Origin: Glaciecola petra
GTDB taxonomy: Bacteria; Pseudomonadota; Gammaproteobacteria; Enterobacterales; Alteromonadaceae
Assembly: GCF_031846345.1 (NCBI RefSeq)
Contig: NZ_JAVRHX010000002.1
Location: 62,001 to 126,000 of the forward strand
DNA: 64,000 nucleotides
Reading direction: 5' to 3'
The notes beneath the pieces were generated by a model, which made no database searches, had not been told where the DNA came from, and saw nothing but the letters and a program-made list of their open reading frames with translations. Shown in pieces: positions 1-8,061 of this stretch. The stretch's first letter is position 1. Each line of letters opens with the position of its first letter. The translations under genes and the position numbers were made by a program.

Positions 1-158
1 TCATCTCGTACCCAACTTACGATAAAATTATTTGCCGCGTATAATTGTAGAGTTTCGCCATCAAAATGAGACTTAAGCGACTTTAACCACATATTAAAGG
101 GTTCGGCCTCAACTTCGTGGCGGATTGCTTCTAAACAGTTGTCCCAATTAACAGCCAA
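1..158 (-). CDS. dnaA: DnaA, chromosomal replication initiator (5' end only)
   Basis: The minus strand encodes the first ~52 residues of DnaA, beginning AVNWDNCLEAIRHEVE after the start codon and running through the domain I region containing FNMWLKSLKSHF. Domain I binds DnaB and regulators and self-associates at the origin. The rest lies beyond the left edge of the window. The likely start is TTG (158 down to 156), preceded by an AGGAAA ribosome site. The gene is divergent from rpmH, the standard arrangement in gammaproteobacteria. Nearby DnaA boxes suggest autoregulation, which is inference. Confidence 0.93.
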   Translation of the reverse strand, partial: MAVNWDNCLEAIRHEVEAEPFNMWLKSLKSHFDGETLQLYAANNFIVSWVRD

Positions 159-221
159 TATTTTTCCTAATTATTACGTTTGATCTTTGCGGGTGAAAGA
201 CTATAAGCCAAAATTAAGCGT

Positions 222-413
222 TTATCCACAGAGAATATGGTAAAAATGGCAAATAATGCCTGCTTTATACACAGACTGCGTCTATCATATTGTTTTTATT
301 ACTTATTAAGTTATATATTACTTTCGAGCGCCCTTATATTAGAACATTATCTATAACTTTTAAGTCTATATTTTACATATATTTAACGTTTTTGTGGATT
401 AATCTGTGGATAA
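222..413. promoter_or_regulatory. DnaA boxes in the dnaA-rpmH intergenic region
   Basis: The 578-base gap between dnaA and rpmH is strongly AT-rich. It contains a perfect DnaA box TTATCCACA at 222-230, a perfect inverted box TGTGGATAA at 405-413, and a one-mismatch inverted box at 393-401 just beside it. These probably serve dnaA autoregulation. They could also be a secondary initiation region, but no GATC-headed 13-mers like those at 7896-7984 are seen here. No protein gene is supported in 160-736. Confidence 0.7.
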
Positions 414-569
414 CTTGTTAGTAATTTTTATTAGTTGATTCTTCGCCCTTTCATTTGATTTGCGGTAGATTATTTTTTATCTATTTACAATTTATCCAAT
501 ACAATTTAACGCTTAGTTTGAGTAACATTAAATTTGCATTTTTTAAATGCAATTATATTGATCTATGCC

Positions 570-598
570 TTGACTTTACTGGCTTTGATCTCTATTAT
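570..598 (+). promoter_or_regulatory. Sigma-70 promoter for rpmH-rnpA-yidD-yidC
   Basis: TTGACT at 570-575 and TATTAT at 593-598 are separated by exactly 17 bases, close to the sigma-70 consensus. The site lies about 140 bases upstream of the rpmH start, giving an AT-rich leader. It is the best promoter candidate for the L34/RNase P operon. Confidence 0.6.
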
Positions 599-736
599 TC
601 CGCGTCCATTAATTGAGGTGTCGACTAGCCAAATGTTTTCAACAAAAAGGCTATATGGATAACCAGTTACAATCGCTTTTACCCTTAACAGATAAAAAAT
701 GTATGGTTTAAAGCTAAACAAGATGAGAGTTAGGTC

Positions 737-871
737 ATGAAAAGAACTTTTCAACCAAGTAATATTAAGCGTAAACGTTCACACGGTTTTCGTGCACGTA
801 TGGCAACAAAAAACGGCCGTAAAGTATTAGCAAATCGCAGAGCTAAGGGCAGAAAGCGTTTATCTGCATAA
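737..871 (+). CDS. rpmH: 50S ribosomal protein L34
   Basis: This is a 44-residue basic protein starting MKRTFQPSNIKRKRSHGFRA and ending GRKRLSA, an essentially canonical L34 and the usual length. It is a component of the large ribosomal subunit near the peptide exit region. It is the first gene of the rpmH-rnpA-yidD-yidC cluster, with a TAGGT ribosome site just before the ATG. Recognition is certain from sequence alone. Confidence 0.98.
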   Translation: MKRTFQPSNIKRKRSHGFRARMATKNGRKVLANRRAKGRKRLSA

Positions 872-927
872 TTATTTATCTGCCACAGATAACTGTAAAT
901 GCATAAATGCGAATGTGGTTTTGAAAT

Positions 928-1287
928 ATGAATACAAAACTACAGTGCTTCCCAAGGGAGTCAAGATTATTGACTCCAAAGCATTTTTCATTTGTATTTG
1001 AAAATGCAATTCCTGCTACCTCCCCCACTATCACTGTTTTAGCAAGACATAACAAACTTGAGCAACCACGCTTAGGCATTACTGTACCGAAAAAGAAAGT
1101 AAAACTAGCAGTAAGTAGAAACCGCATAAAAAGAATAGTTCGTGAAAGTTTTCGCTTAAACGCACATTCTTTGCCAAATGTTGATATTATCGTAATAGCA
1201 AAACATGGTATAAATGACCTTGATAATACACAAGTTCATACCCAATTAAATACCTTGTGGCAAAGGATAAGCAAACGATGCAAATAA
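928..1287 (+). CDS. rnpA: Ribonuclease P protein component
   Basis: At 119 residues it has the usual length for RnpA, the basic protein that binds the RNase P RNA and helps it cleave tRNA 5' leaders. The N-terminal FPRESRLLTPKHFSFVF segment and the RNR signature in SRNRIKRIVRESFR are both present. It lies 56 bases after rpmH and overlaps the start of yidD by 10 bases, as is common. The ATG at 928 has a weak ribosome site, so translational coupling with rpmH is possible (inference). Confidence 0.97.
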   Translation: MNTKLQCFPRESRLLTPKHFSFVFENAIPATSPTITVLARHNKLEQPRLGITVPKKKVKLAVSRNRIKRIVRESFRLNAHSLPNVDIIVIAKHGINDLDNTQVHTQLNTLWQRISKRCK

Positions 1288-1577
1288 CTAAATTGATTTC
1301 AACGATATTAGCGGCGCCTTTGCTGCTGATTATTCGTTTATATCAACTCTTTATTTCTCCAATGCTAGGACAAAACTGTCGGTTTCATCCAACTTGCTCT
1401 TGTTATGCGCACCAAGCATTAAAAACACATGGACCCCTTAAGGGTAGCGTGCTTGCTATAAAACGAATTGTAAAATGCCAACCGCTTCACCCCGGTGGCA
1501 TAGACCCGGTTCCCAAAGCACACAATGCAAAAGTTGCGTTGAATAAAACACATAAAAAATCAAAACTAATCACATGA
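1278..1577 (+). CDS. yidD: YidD, membrane protein insertion efficiency factor
   Basis: The 99-residue protein has the YidD hallmark CRFHPTCSCYA and the downstream HPGGIDPVP motif. YidD is a small membrane-associated protein that assists YidC-dependent insertion of inner-membrane proteins. The start is taken at ATG 1278 (MQITKLIS), with AAGGAT upstream, rather than at an earlier non-ATG codon. It overlaps the rnpA end by 10 bases and yidC follows after 7 bases, so the three genes are clearly cotranscribed. Confidence 0.96.
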   Translation: MQITKLISTILAAPLLLIIRLYQLFISPMLGQNCRFHPTCSCYAHQALKTHGPLKGSVLAIKRIVKCQPLHPGGIDPVPKAHNAKVALNKTHKKSKLIT

Positions 1578-1584
1578 GACTGTT

Positions 1585-3300
1585 ATGGAATCCCAAAGAA
1601 GTATTTTAATTATTGGTTTGTTGTTAGTAAGTTTCTTACTATGGATAGAGTACCAAGACGCTTACGGACCAAAAGCGATAGAACCAGTCGCTCAACAACA
1701 AAATGTTAGTCCACAAAACCAAGGTATTCCTTCTGCTGTCGATACTGCGGATGCTTCAAATAATGCGATCCCAACATTAGTAGACAACACTATTAATAAT
1801 CAGACAAGCGATGTGCCACAGGGAAACAATACTATTGTTCCAGCTGCTCCCGCGCTTGTTGCTGATCCTAGTAACGTTATCACCGTTAAAACCGACACTC
1901 TTGATATTCAAATAAATCTGGTTGGCGGAGACGTTGTTAAAGCTGACTTAGTTAAGTACCCTGTCACACAAGGCGCCACCGATTCTTATCAAATGTTAAA
2001 ACCCATTGATGGTGTTCTACATATCGCACAAAGCGGCCTGATTGGAAAAGACGGTACTGACAAAGCCAGTGGGCGAGCAAAGTACCAGACGACTAACAAT
2101 AACTATGAACTAACAGGTGACTCATTAACCGTTCCCTTAACTTGGCAATCTCAAGACGGTATTGTAGTAACTAAAACGTTTACATTTACTCGTGACAGTC
2201 ATCTAATCCAAGTTGATTATTTAGTTCAAAATAACAAAAGTGAAACGGCGCAAGTTACTCAGTTTGCTCAATTAAAACAAACTTTGAATGAAATAGAAGG
2301 CGGCAGTATGTTTATGCCGATTTACCGTGGTACTACATATTCAACGCAAGAAGACAAATATAAGAAACTATCTTTTGGTGATATCCAAGACGAAAAACTA
2401 CGAGTAGCAACTATTGGTGGTTGGACTGCCATGATCGAACACTACTTTGTAGCGGCATGGGTACCACCACAAGAACAAACAAATACTATTACTGCACGCC
2501 TTTTACAAAATCAATATGCAGTCATTGGATACACGGGAGAACAGGTACTTATCCCTGCTGGACAGTCAGCTACTTTATCCAGCCAATTATATGTGGGACC
2601 TAAAGACCAAGCCAAACTAGCTGCGATTGCCAATGGCCTCGACTTTACAGTAGATTACGGTTTCTTATGGATGATTTCCCAACCTTTGTTTACTTTACTT
2701 CAATTTTTACACAGCTTAGTTGGAAACTGGGGCGTAGCAATCATACTCATTACGCTAATCGTTAAAGGCAGTATGTATTGGCTAACTAAAAAGCAATATG
2801 AGTCTATGGCTAAAATGCGTAATTTAACGCCTAAAATGAATCAGTTGAAAGAACGATTTGGTGACGACCGTCAAAAAATGTCACAAGCCATGATGGAACT
2901 GTATAAGAAAGAAAAAGTAAATCCCATGGGCGGTTGCTTCCCATTATTACTGCAAATGCCCATCTTCTTGGCTTTGTATTGGGTGCTACTAGAAAGTGTT
3001 GAATTACGTCACGCGGAGTTCGCACTTTGGATAACAGATTTGTCGGTAAAAGATCCTTGGTATGTCTTGCCAGTGCTAACGGGCGCAAGTATGTATTTAT
3101 TACAAAAACTTCAGCCAATGACAATTCAAGATCCTCTACAGCAAAAACTGATGCAGTTTATGCCGGTGATGATGTGCGTGTTCTTCTTGTGGTTCCCGTC
3201 GGGCTTAGTTTTATACTGGTTAATTTCTAACGTGGTTACACTAGTACAAGCAAAAATTATTTATGCCTCAATGGAAAAACGTGGGATCAAAAGTAAATAA
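1585..3300 (+). CDS. yidC: YidC membrane protein insertase
   Basis: At 571 residues it matches gammaproteobacterial YidC, which inserts and folds inner-membrane proteins alone or with SecYEG. An N-terminal membrane anchor (about residues 5-22) is followed by a Q/N/T-rich linker and a large periplasmic beta-sandwich domain (about 100-350). The conserved five-helix insertase core follows, containing the NPMGGCFPLLLQMPIFLALY stretch. The C-terminus is short and basic. It is the last gene of the rpmH cluster and is followed by a clear terminator. Confidence 0.98.
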   Translation: MESQRSILIIGLLLVSFLLWIEYQDAYGPKAIEPVAQQQNVSPQNQGIPSAVDTADASNNAIPTLVDNTINNQTSDVPQGNNTIVPAAPALVADPSNVITVKTDTLDIQINLVGGDVVKADLVKYPVTQGATDSYQMLKPIDGVLHIAQSGLIGKDGTDKASGRAKYQTTNNNYELTGDSLTVPLTWQSQDGIVVTKTFTFTRDSHLIQVDYLVQNNKSETAQVTQFAQLKQTLNEIEGGSMFMPIYRGTTYSTQEDKYKKLSFGDIQDEKLRVATIGGWTAMIEHYFVAAWVPPQEQTNTITARLLQNQYAVIGYTGEQVLIPAGQSATLSSQLYVGPKDQAKLAAIANGLDFTVDYGFLWMISQPLFTLLQFLHSLVGNWGVAIILITLIVKGSMYWLTKKQYESMAKMRNLTPKMNQLKERFGDDRQKMSQAMMELYKKEKVNPMGGCFPLLLQMPIFLALYWVLLESVELRHAEFALWITDLSVKDPWYVLPVLTGASMYLLQKLQPMTIQDPLQQKLMQFMPVMMCVFFLWFPSGLVLYWLISNVVTLVQAKIIYASMEKRGIKSK

Positions 3301-3320
3301 TTAAGATTAATTGACCTACA

Positions 3321-3345
3321 AAGCCCGCATTAGCGGGCTTTTTAA
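3321..3345 (+). terminator. Rho-independent terminator after yidC
   Basis: A perfect 8-bp stem AAGCCCGC / GCGGGCTT with an ATTA loop is followed by a short T run. It lies 20 bases downstream of the yidC stop and upstream of yajQ, so it separates the rpmH-yidC operon from yajQ. Confidence 0.9.
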
Positions 3346-3382
3346 CTTATACTTTTTACACTTTAATTTAAAGGAAACAATT

Positions 3383-3865
3383 ATGCCTTCTTTTGATGTA
3401 GTCTCTGAGCTAGACAGTGTTGAAACTAAACATGCTGTCGATAACGCCAACCGTCAACTTACCACGCGCTACGATTTTAAAAATGTAGAAGCAAGTTTTG
3501 AATTTGTGCAAGACACAGTGGTAATGAACGCCGAAGCTGAGTTTCAAATACAGCAAATGGATAGTATGTTGCGTGATGCTTGTTCTAAACGCGGCGTTGA
3601 TACCTCTGCCCTAAGTGCTAAAAAACTAGAACGAACTGGTAAAAACTTCAAACAAACAATTGAATTTAAGCAAGGTATTGACCAAGCACTGGCTAAAAAA
3701 ATGGTTAGGCTTATTAAAGATAAAAAAATGAAAGTACAAGCCAGTATTCAAGGTGACCAATTGCGTGTTACCGGCAAAAAACGTGACGACCTACAAAGTG
3801 TAATGGCGCTATTGCGTGGTGAAGACTTTGGCCAACCATTACAATTTACAAATTTTCGCGATTAA
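3383..3865 (+). CDS. yajQ: YajQ-family nucleotide-binding protein
   Basis: The 160-residue protein begins MPSFDVVSELD and contains TRYDFKN and the repeated ferredoxin-like folds of the UPF0234/YajQ family. Family members bind nucleotides or RNA, and some bind cyclic di-GMP. The start is set at ATG 3383, with AAGGAA seven bases upstream; an upstream extension in the same frame lacks family similarity and crosses the terminator. It sits 5 bases before mnmE, so the two are probably cotranscribed. Its placement between yidC and mnmE is not the E. coli order. Confidence 0.93.
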   Translation: MPSFDVVSELDSVETKHAVDNANRQLTTRYDFKNVEASFEFVQDTVVMNAEAEFQIQQMDSMLRDACSKRGVDTSALSAKKLERTGKNFKQTIEFKQGIDQALAKKMVRLIKDKKMKVQASIQGDQLRVTGKKRDDLQSVMALLRGEDFGQPLQFTNFRD

Positions 3866-3870
3866 ATCAA

Positions 3871-5253
3871 ATGTCTGACAACCCACTGGCACATTCTAAC
3901 GATACCATTGTCGCCCAGGCTACTGCGCCAGGCCGTGGAAGCGTAGGAATTGTTAGGGTATCGGGTAAACATGCAAAAACAATTGCCAAGAAAATACTCG
4001 GAACATGCCCTACTCCCCGCCAAGCGATATATCAGGGTTTTTACGATCGCAATAACAATATTATTGACCAAGGCATTGCTTTGTTTTTCCAAAACCCACA
4101 TTCTTTTACTGGCGAAGACGTGCTTGAATTGCAAGGTCACGGTGGCCAAGTGGTTATGCAATTACTTATTGAAGAATGCCTTCACACTGGTTTAGTCCGA
4201 CTAGCCAAGCCTGGGGAATTTAGTGAGCAGGCGTTTTTAAACGACAAAATGGATTTGACCCAAGCTGAAGCCATTGCTGACTTAATCAATGCATCGTCAA
4301 CACAAGCAGCACGGGGCGCCATGCGTTCAATGCAAGGTCAATTTTCAAAAAGCATTAATACTTTGGTTGAAAAAGTCATTTATTTACGCATGTATGTTGA
4401 AGCTGCGATTGATTTCCCTGAAGAAGAAATCGATTTTTTAGCAGATGGACTTGTGCAAAAAAACCTTGTCGATATTGTTTCTCTTCTCAATGAAATAAAA
4501 CAACAAGCTAAACAGGGCTCTTTATTGCGCGACGGTATGCAAGTAGTGATTGTAGGTCGCCCTAACGCCGGGAAATCAAGTTTATTAAATGCATTATCGG
4601 GTAAAGATAGTGCAATTGTTACTGATATCGCTGGTACTACACGTGACGTGTTAAAAGAGCATATTCATATTGATGGTATGCCGCTACATGTTATTGACAC
4701 CGCCGGATTACGTGATGGTGCCGACACTGTTGAACAAATCGGCATTGAACGAGCCTGGCAAGAAATAGAGCACGCAGACCACGTGTTGTTTATGGTTGAT
4801 GCAAGCGAAGAAAAAGAAGAGCAACCTGATGCTATTTGGCCAGAATTTTACGCAAGACTACCAAAAAATATGGCTATGACGGTTATAAGAAACAAATGCG
4901 ACTTGAGCCAAGAAGCATTTGGTATTGATATCAGTGATACTTATCCAGTAATTAGATTGTCGGCAAAGTCGTCAATGGGACTAGAACATTTAACCCAACA
5001 TCTAAAAGACTGCATGGGCTTTGAACAAGTCGGAGAAGACCAAGTCATAGCTCGCCAACGACACATAAGCGCACTAGGATATGCCGAGGAGCACATATTA
5101 CTTGGCAAAGACCAATTAGAACAACAAATGGCGGGTGAACTACTCGCAGAAGAACTGCGAATAGCACAACAACATTTAAATGAAATAACCGGTGAATTTA
5201 CCTCCGACGATTTACTCGGTAAGATATTCTCTTCTTTTTGTATTGGTAAATAA
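3871..5253 (+). CDS. mnmE: MnmE, tRNA U34 modification GTPase
   Basis: This 460-residue GTPase works with MnmG to install the carboxymethylaminomethyl group on U34 of wobble tRNAs. It has the N-terminal tetrahydrofolate-binding domain (ATAPGRGSVGIVRVSG), a central G domain with GRPNAGKSS near residues 229-237, the TDIAGTTRD and DTAGL switches, and the invariant C-terminal FCIGK that carries the catalytic Cys. The length is normal. Its partner MnmG is encoded at 14659-16560, on the far side of the putative origin. Confidence 0.98.
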   Translation: MSDNPLAHSNDTIVAQATAPGRGSVGIVRVSGKHAKTIAKKILGTCPTPRQAIYQGFYDRNNNIIDQGIALFFQNPHSFTGEDVLELQGHGGQVVMQLLIEECLHTGLVRLAKPGEFSEQAFLNDKMDLTQAEAIADLINASSTQAARGAMRSMQGQFSKSINTLVEKVIYLRMYVEAAIDFPEEEIDFLADGLVQKNLVDIVSLLNEIKQQAKQGSLLRDGMQVVIVGRPNAGKSSLLNALSGKDSAIVTDIAGTTRDVLKEHIHIDGMPLHVIDTAGLRDGADTVEQIGIERAWQEIEHADHVLFMVDASEEKEEQPDAIWPEFYARLPKNMAMTVIRNKCDLSQEAFGIDISDTYPVIRLSAKSSMGLEHLTQHLKDCMGFEQVGEDQVIARQRHISALGYAEEHILLGKDQLEQQMAGELLAEELRIAQQHLNEITGEFTSDDLLGKIFSSFCIGK

Positions 5254-5263
5254 GGATGTGTCT

Positions 5264-5707
5264 ATGAAATTTGAAATAGTGGTCGGTTCTGTTTTGGGTG
5301 CAAGTGAATACGTCGCGGAAGCACTCGAAACAATGCTCAAAGAAAAAGGACATACAACAAACTGTCATTTTCAACCAGCAATAGATAATGTTGATTTAAC
5401 AAATATTTTATTAGTAGTGACATCCACACATGGTGCAGGTGATTTGCCCGACAACATACAAGAATTTGCTGACGATTTAGCACGTGAGAATTTGAGTAAT
5501 GTCAACGCTATTATTATTGGTTTAGGCGATTCAAGCTATGACACTTTTTGCGAGGGATCTGCAGAAATAGAAAGTATTATAGAAGAGGAAGGTGGTACCC
5601 TTTTACTACCGGTATATCAGATAGATGTGCTACATCATCCTATTCCCGAAGACGTTGCGGTAGAATGGTTGTCAAACAATTTAGATAAAGCCTTAAATAG
5701 CTTATAG
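5264..5707 (+). CDS. mioC: MioC-type flavodoxin
   Basis: The 147-residue flavodoxin-fold protein begins MKFEIVVGSVLGASEYVAEAL (FMN phosphate-binding loop variant) and contains TSTHGAGDLPDN and GLGDSSYDTF, typical of MioC. It is an FMN electron carrier linked in E. coli to biotin synthesis. The start is ATG 5264, behind AAGGATG; an in-frame upstream extension overlaps mnmE and lacks family similarity. Gene order mnmE-mioC followed by origin elements matches other gammaproteobacteria, where mioC lies next to oriC. Confidence 0.92.
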   Translation: MKFEIVVGSVLGASEYVAEALETMLKEKGHTTNCHFQPAIDNVDLTNILLVVTSTHGAGDLPDNIQEFADDLARENLSNVNAIIIGLGDSSYDTFCEGSAEIESIIEEEGGTLLLPVYQIDVLHHPIPEDVAVEWLSNNLDKALNSL

Positions 5708-5757
5708 AGCATTCACTAAGTTTAGTGAATAGCGCTATTTTTTAGTAGACAAACACT

Positions 5758-6417
5758 TTGAATGAATTTGAATTAGAAGCCTTAAAATCACCACTAAGTA
5801 ATGTATCCCGAGTACTTTACTGTGTGTATTTGCGACCACAAATTAGTGAAGGTAAACAACAAGCGACTATTAACAATAAACGTATTCTTGATTTAATTAA
5901 TAGCAAAAAAACTGTTATTAGCCTTGGCCGCCAAATAAGTTCGCTATTAAAAGAATTAAAAGGTGTAGGACTAATAAAACTAGAAGATAACACTGACTTT
6001 TCTAAATCATTACACAATAAAAAAGTCATCTTACCCCTAACTGAATTGCCTCTGTCACTTGAAGATCCGTCCATGCATAATCAATATAAAAGTATGAAGC
6101 TTGATTGGCGCCCAATAGATAAAGTATTTGACGATTTATGCAGCTTGGTTGGTTTAATTGAAAAAACTTTTAGTGCTGAAGAATTAGGTGAATTTATTGC
6201 ATATTGGCTAGGCCGCGTTGATACCCAATGCACCGAATATCAATGGACGCAAAAACTGGTTATTCATTTGAAACAAAGGCGTCAACGCTTTCCTTTATCT
6301 GAACAACGTGCACAACATAAAACAGCTGCTGGACATCAATATGTGGAACCTAGCGCGGGTATAGTGTTTGACGACAATGTGAAATTGCTGATAGAACAAT
6401 ACAAAAACGATATTTAA
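5758..6417 (+). CDS. dnaT: DnaT-like primosomal ssDNA-binding protein
   Basis: This 219-residue protein has a C-terminal segment (about residues 115-180) that fits the DnaT ssDNA-binding domain: DWRPIDKVFDDL, then GEFIAYWLGR and WTQKLVIHLKQRR, with the conserved W, EF.YW and W..K positions. DnaT helps PriA/PriB recruit DnaC-DnaB during replication restart. The N-terminal half looks like the oligomerisation region but is diverged. The start is TTG 5758; no in-frame ATG is nearby and the ribosome site is poor. A DnaC-like gene follows, supporting the call. The N-terminal half could instead be unrelated. Confidence 0.7.
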   Translation: MNEFELEALKSPLSNVSRVLYCVYLRPQISEGKQQATINNKRILDLINSKKTVISLGRQISSLLKELKGVGLIKLEDNTDFSKSLHNKKVILPLTELPLSLEDPSMHNQYKSMKLDWRPIDKVFDDLCSLVGLIEKTFSAEELGEFIAYWLGRVDTQCTEYQWTQKLVIHLKQRRQRFPLSEQRAQHKTAAGHQYVEPSAGIVFDDNVKLLIEQYKNDI

Positions 6418-6525
6418 CTCAGTAAAATATAAACTGCAAGATAGAAAAACCACTTTCAGTTGTTAAACGCTGCCCAAGCTATTAATATCATCATTCAACA
6501 TTAAGTTTAAGACCCAAATATAACA

Positions 6526-7377
6526 ATGAAAACTCTGCAAGAAAGACTAAACGAACTAAAAAGTAACATTGGTTTAAAACGCCATAGTGGTGATAGCGGC
6601 AATGAAGTTATCCCAGAGTTTGATTATAAAAAGAACCGGGCCTTGTACGACAAGCTTGCTAACGAAGATTTAAAAAAATTGCAGCGTGAAAGCCAACAAA
6701 AGCGCATTGAAAGACTTCATGGCCGCTCTGAGCTTGATCCAAAATGGGTATTCGACAACTTAATAGAAGATGCACAAGATGTGCAAGAAGCCGTGAGTAT
6801 TGCTCGTTCATTTATTGCCGCACATAAAGACCCTAAGTGGCGCAACAGCCGCTCGCACATGATGCTTTTTTATGGTGATTATGGGCGTGGTAAATCACAT
6901 ATAGCTGGGGCGATAGCACATGAATTGATCAATAAATTCGAAACCAGTGTTTTGTATCGCCAGTTACAAACCTTGCTCGACATGCGCCTATTTTCTTATG
7001 ACTATCAAGCAGAAGACAACGCGTCTATGCGTTACCGCGAAGTGAATCAACAACTACTCGATGTTGACTTGCTCATTCTTGACGAAGTTTGTGTTAACGA
7101 AACAGTATTAAAAAAGAATGCGCAAAGTTGGTTGGGCAATTTACTTAGACAACGCCGTTCGGCCAACAAAAACTGTATTTTAATCACTAACCATAATTTG
7201 AACGACCTTGAAACCGCTATTGGCCGCTATTGCTTTGAGTCGATTCGCGAATATGAAACCTACCAAGTACAATTTCAGGGTCCTAGCCGCCGCAAACCCC
7301 TCACCCAACAAATTGTAGACAATAAGCAAGCACCAACCAGTGGCTATCAGCCAAACACTATTAGCTATAAAAAGTAA
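6526..7377 (+). CDS. dnaC: DnaC-like helicase-loader ATPase
   Basis: A 283-residue AAA+ protein of the DnaC/IstB type. It has Walker A GDYGRGKS at residues 117-124, Walker B LLILDEVCV near 187-195, a sensor-1 LITNHN, and an arginine-finger-like C-terminal segment. DnaC loads the replicative helicase DnaB at origins and restarting forks. The N-terminal ~70 residues are charged and helical, as expected for a DnaB-binding arm. It directly follows the dnaT-like gene, the same pairing as E. coli dnaT-dnaC, but here beside the chromosomal origin. IstB-type transposition ATPases are the alternative, but no transposase is nearby. Confidence 0.82.
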   Translation: MKTLQERLNELKSNIGLKRHSGDSGNEVIPEFDYKKNRALYDKLANEDLKKLQRESQQKRIERLHGRSELDPKWVFDNLIEDAQDVQEAVSIARSFIAAHKDPKWRNSRSHMMLFYGDYGRGKSHIAGAIAHELINKFETSVLYRQLQTLLDMRLFSYDYQAEDNASMRYREVNQQLLDVDLLILDEVCVNETVLKKNAQSWLGNLLRQRRSANKNCILITNHNLNDLETAIGRYCFESIREYETYQVQFQGPSRRKPLTQQIVDNKQAPTSGYQPNTISYKK

Positions 7378-7378
7378 T

Positions 7379-7530
7379 ACCTGTTGTTGGCGCCATTAGC
7401 GCAGATTGGAACGCTAACACCTTTTGGTATGAGCCCTGAGGTAGTTCTGGTGTACATAAAGGTATTGATATTTTTGGAAGTAAAGATACACAGGTAATAG
7501 CTTCAACCGATATGTTGATTTTCTATTGTT
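7379..7530 (+). pseudogene. Remnant of an M23-type peptidoglycan peptidase
   Basis: Translated from 7380, this stretch reads a degraded lysostaphin-type (M23) signature: an FWYEP segment, an in-frame TGA at 7437-7439, then VHKGIDIFGSKDTQVIAST, which resembles the zinc-binding HxGxD region with V-I-A-S following. The frame ends again at a TAG near 7530. No start codon or ribosome site and no intact remainder are seen. It is a decayed fragment between dnaC and the origin candidate. The identification rests on about 20 residues. Confidence 0.6.
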
Positions 7531-7651
7531 AGCATTGTCCCTATTCCATGGCTAATAGATGGCAGTACCCAAGGTTATAAAAAAGCGTTTTACCTCAATC
7601 CAATCGAATTTTTTGGATATTAAAGCAGTAATTTAAATACTTAAACACAAA

Positions 7652-7984
7652 TTATCCACAATATCTGAACAGATTTTATTAGCATGTGTGTAAAGTTGGG
7701 GAAAACATGTTTGATTTCTTTGTATGAAAAAAGGATAAGTTTTGCAAAATTTAGGCTTGTGGATAAAAGCCCTACTTATACCCACTTTATACCTGAATTC
7801 AAGTACAGTTATACATAAGTTAGTTTTGACTTAAGATTCTGTTTTCAATACATAAAAAAGGCTTACTAACAGAAAATTGCTTGCATAATAATAATAGTAA
7901 TAAAGATCTATATATTAAAAGATTAAAACTATAAAGCAGGACGAATTTACGTTTAACGGTAAAATAAAACAAACAATAAAGATC
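7652..7984. other. Candidate oriC (DnaA boxes plus GATC 13-mers)
   Basis: The 684-base gap between dnaC and the next gene becomes strongly AT-rich and carries a perfect DnaA box TTATCCACA at 7652-7660 and a perfect inverted box TGTGGATAA at 7758-7766. Weaker TTATACnnn boxes lie at 7776, 7787 and 7809. To the right, two minus-strand 13-mers share GATCTTTATT (7908-7896 and 7984-7972) and resemble the E. coli unwinding 13-mers beginning GATCT. In E. coli the boxes face mioC and the 13-mers face mnmG, and the same polarity holds here. Functional assignment is inference. Confidence 0.72.
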
Positions 7985-8061
7985 TTGGAATTTATAAAAA
8001 AATGCAAAAAATAGTAAAAGCAAATAGACTACTAGCATCAGACATAAAAAAGAAAAACAAC

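Noticed and set aside
563..754. Minus-strand frame of 63 codons between dnaA and rpmH
   Set aside because: It overlaps the rpmH start and promoter, has no ribosome site and no family similarity.
876..1127. Minus-strand frame over rnpA
   Set aside because: It is a shadow of the certain rnpA gene on the other strand.
2831..3124. Minus-strand frame inside yidC
   Set aside because: It is fully contained in yidC and lacks any recognisable domain.
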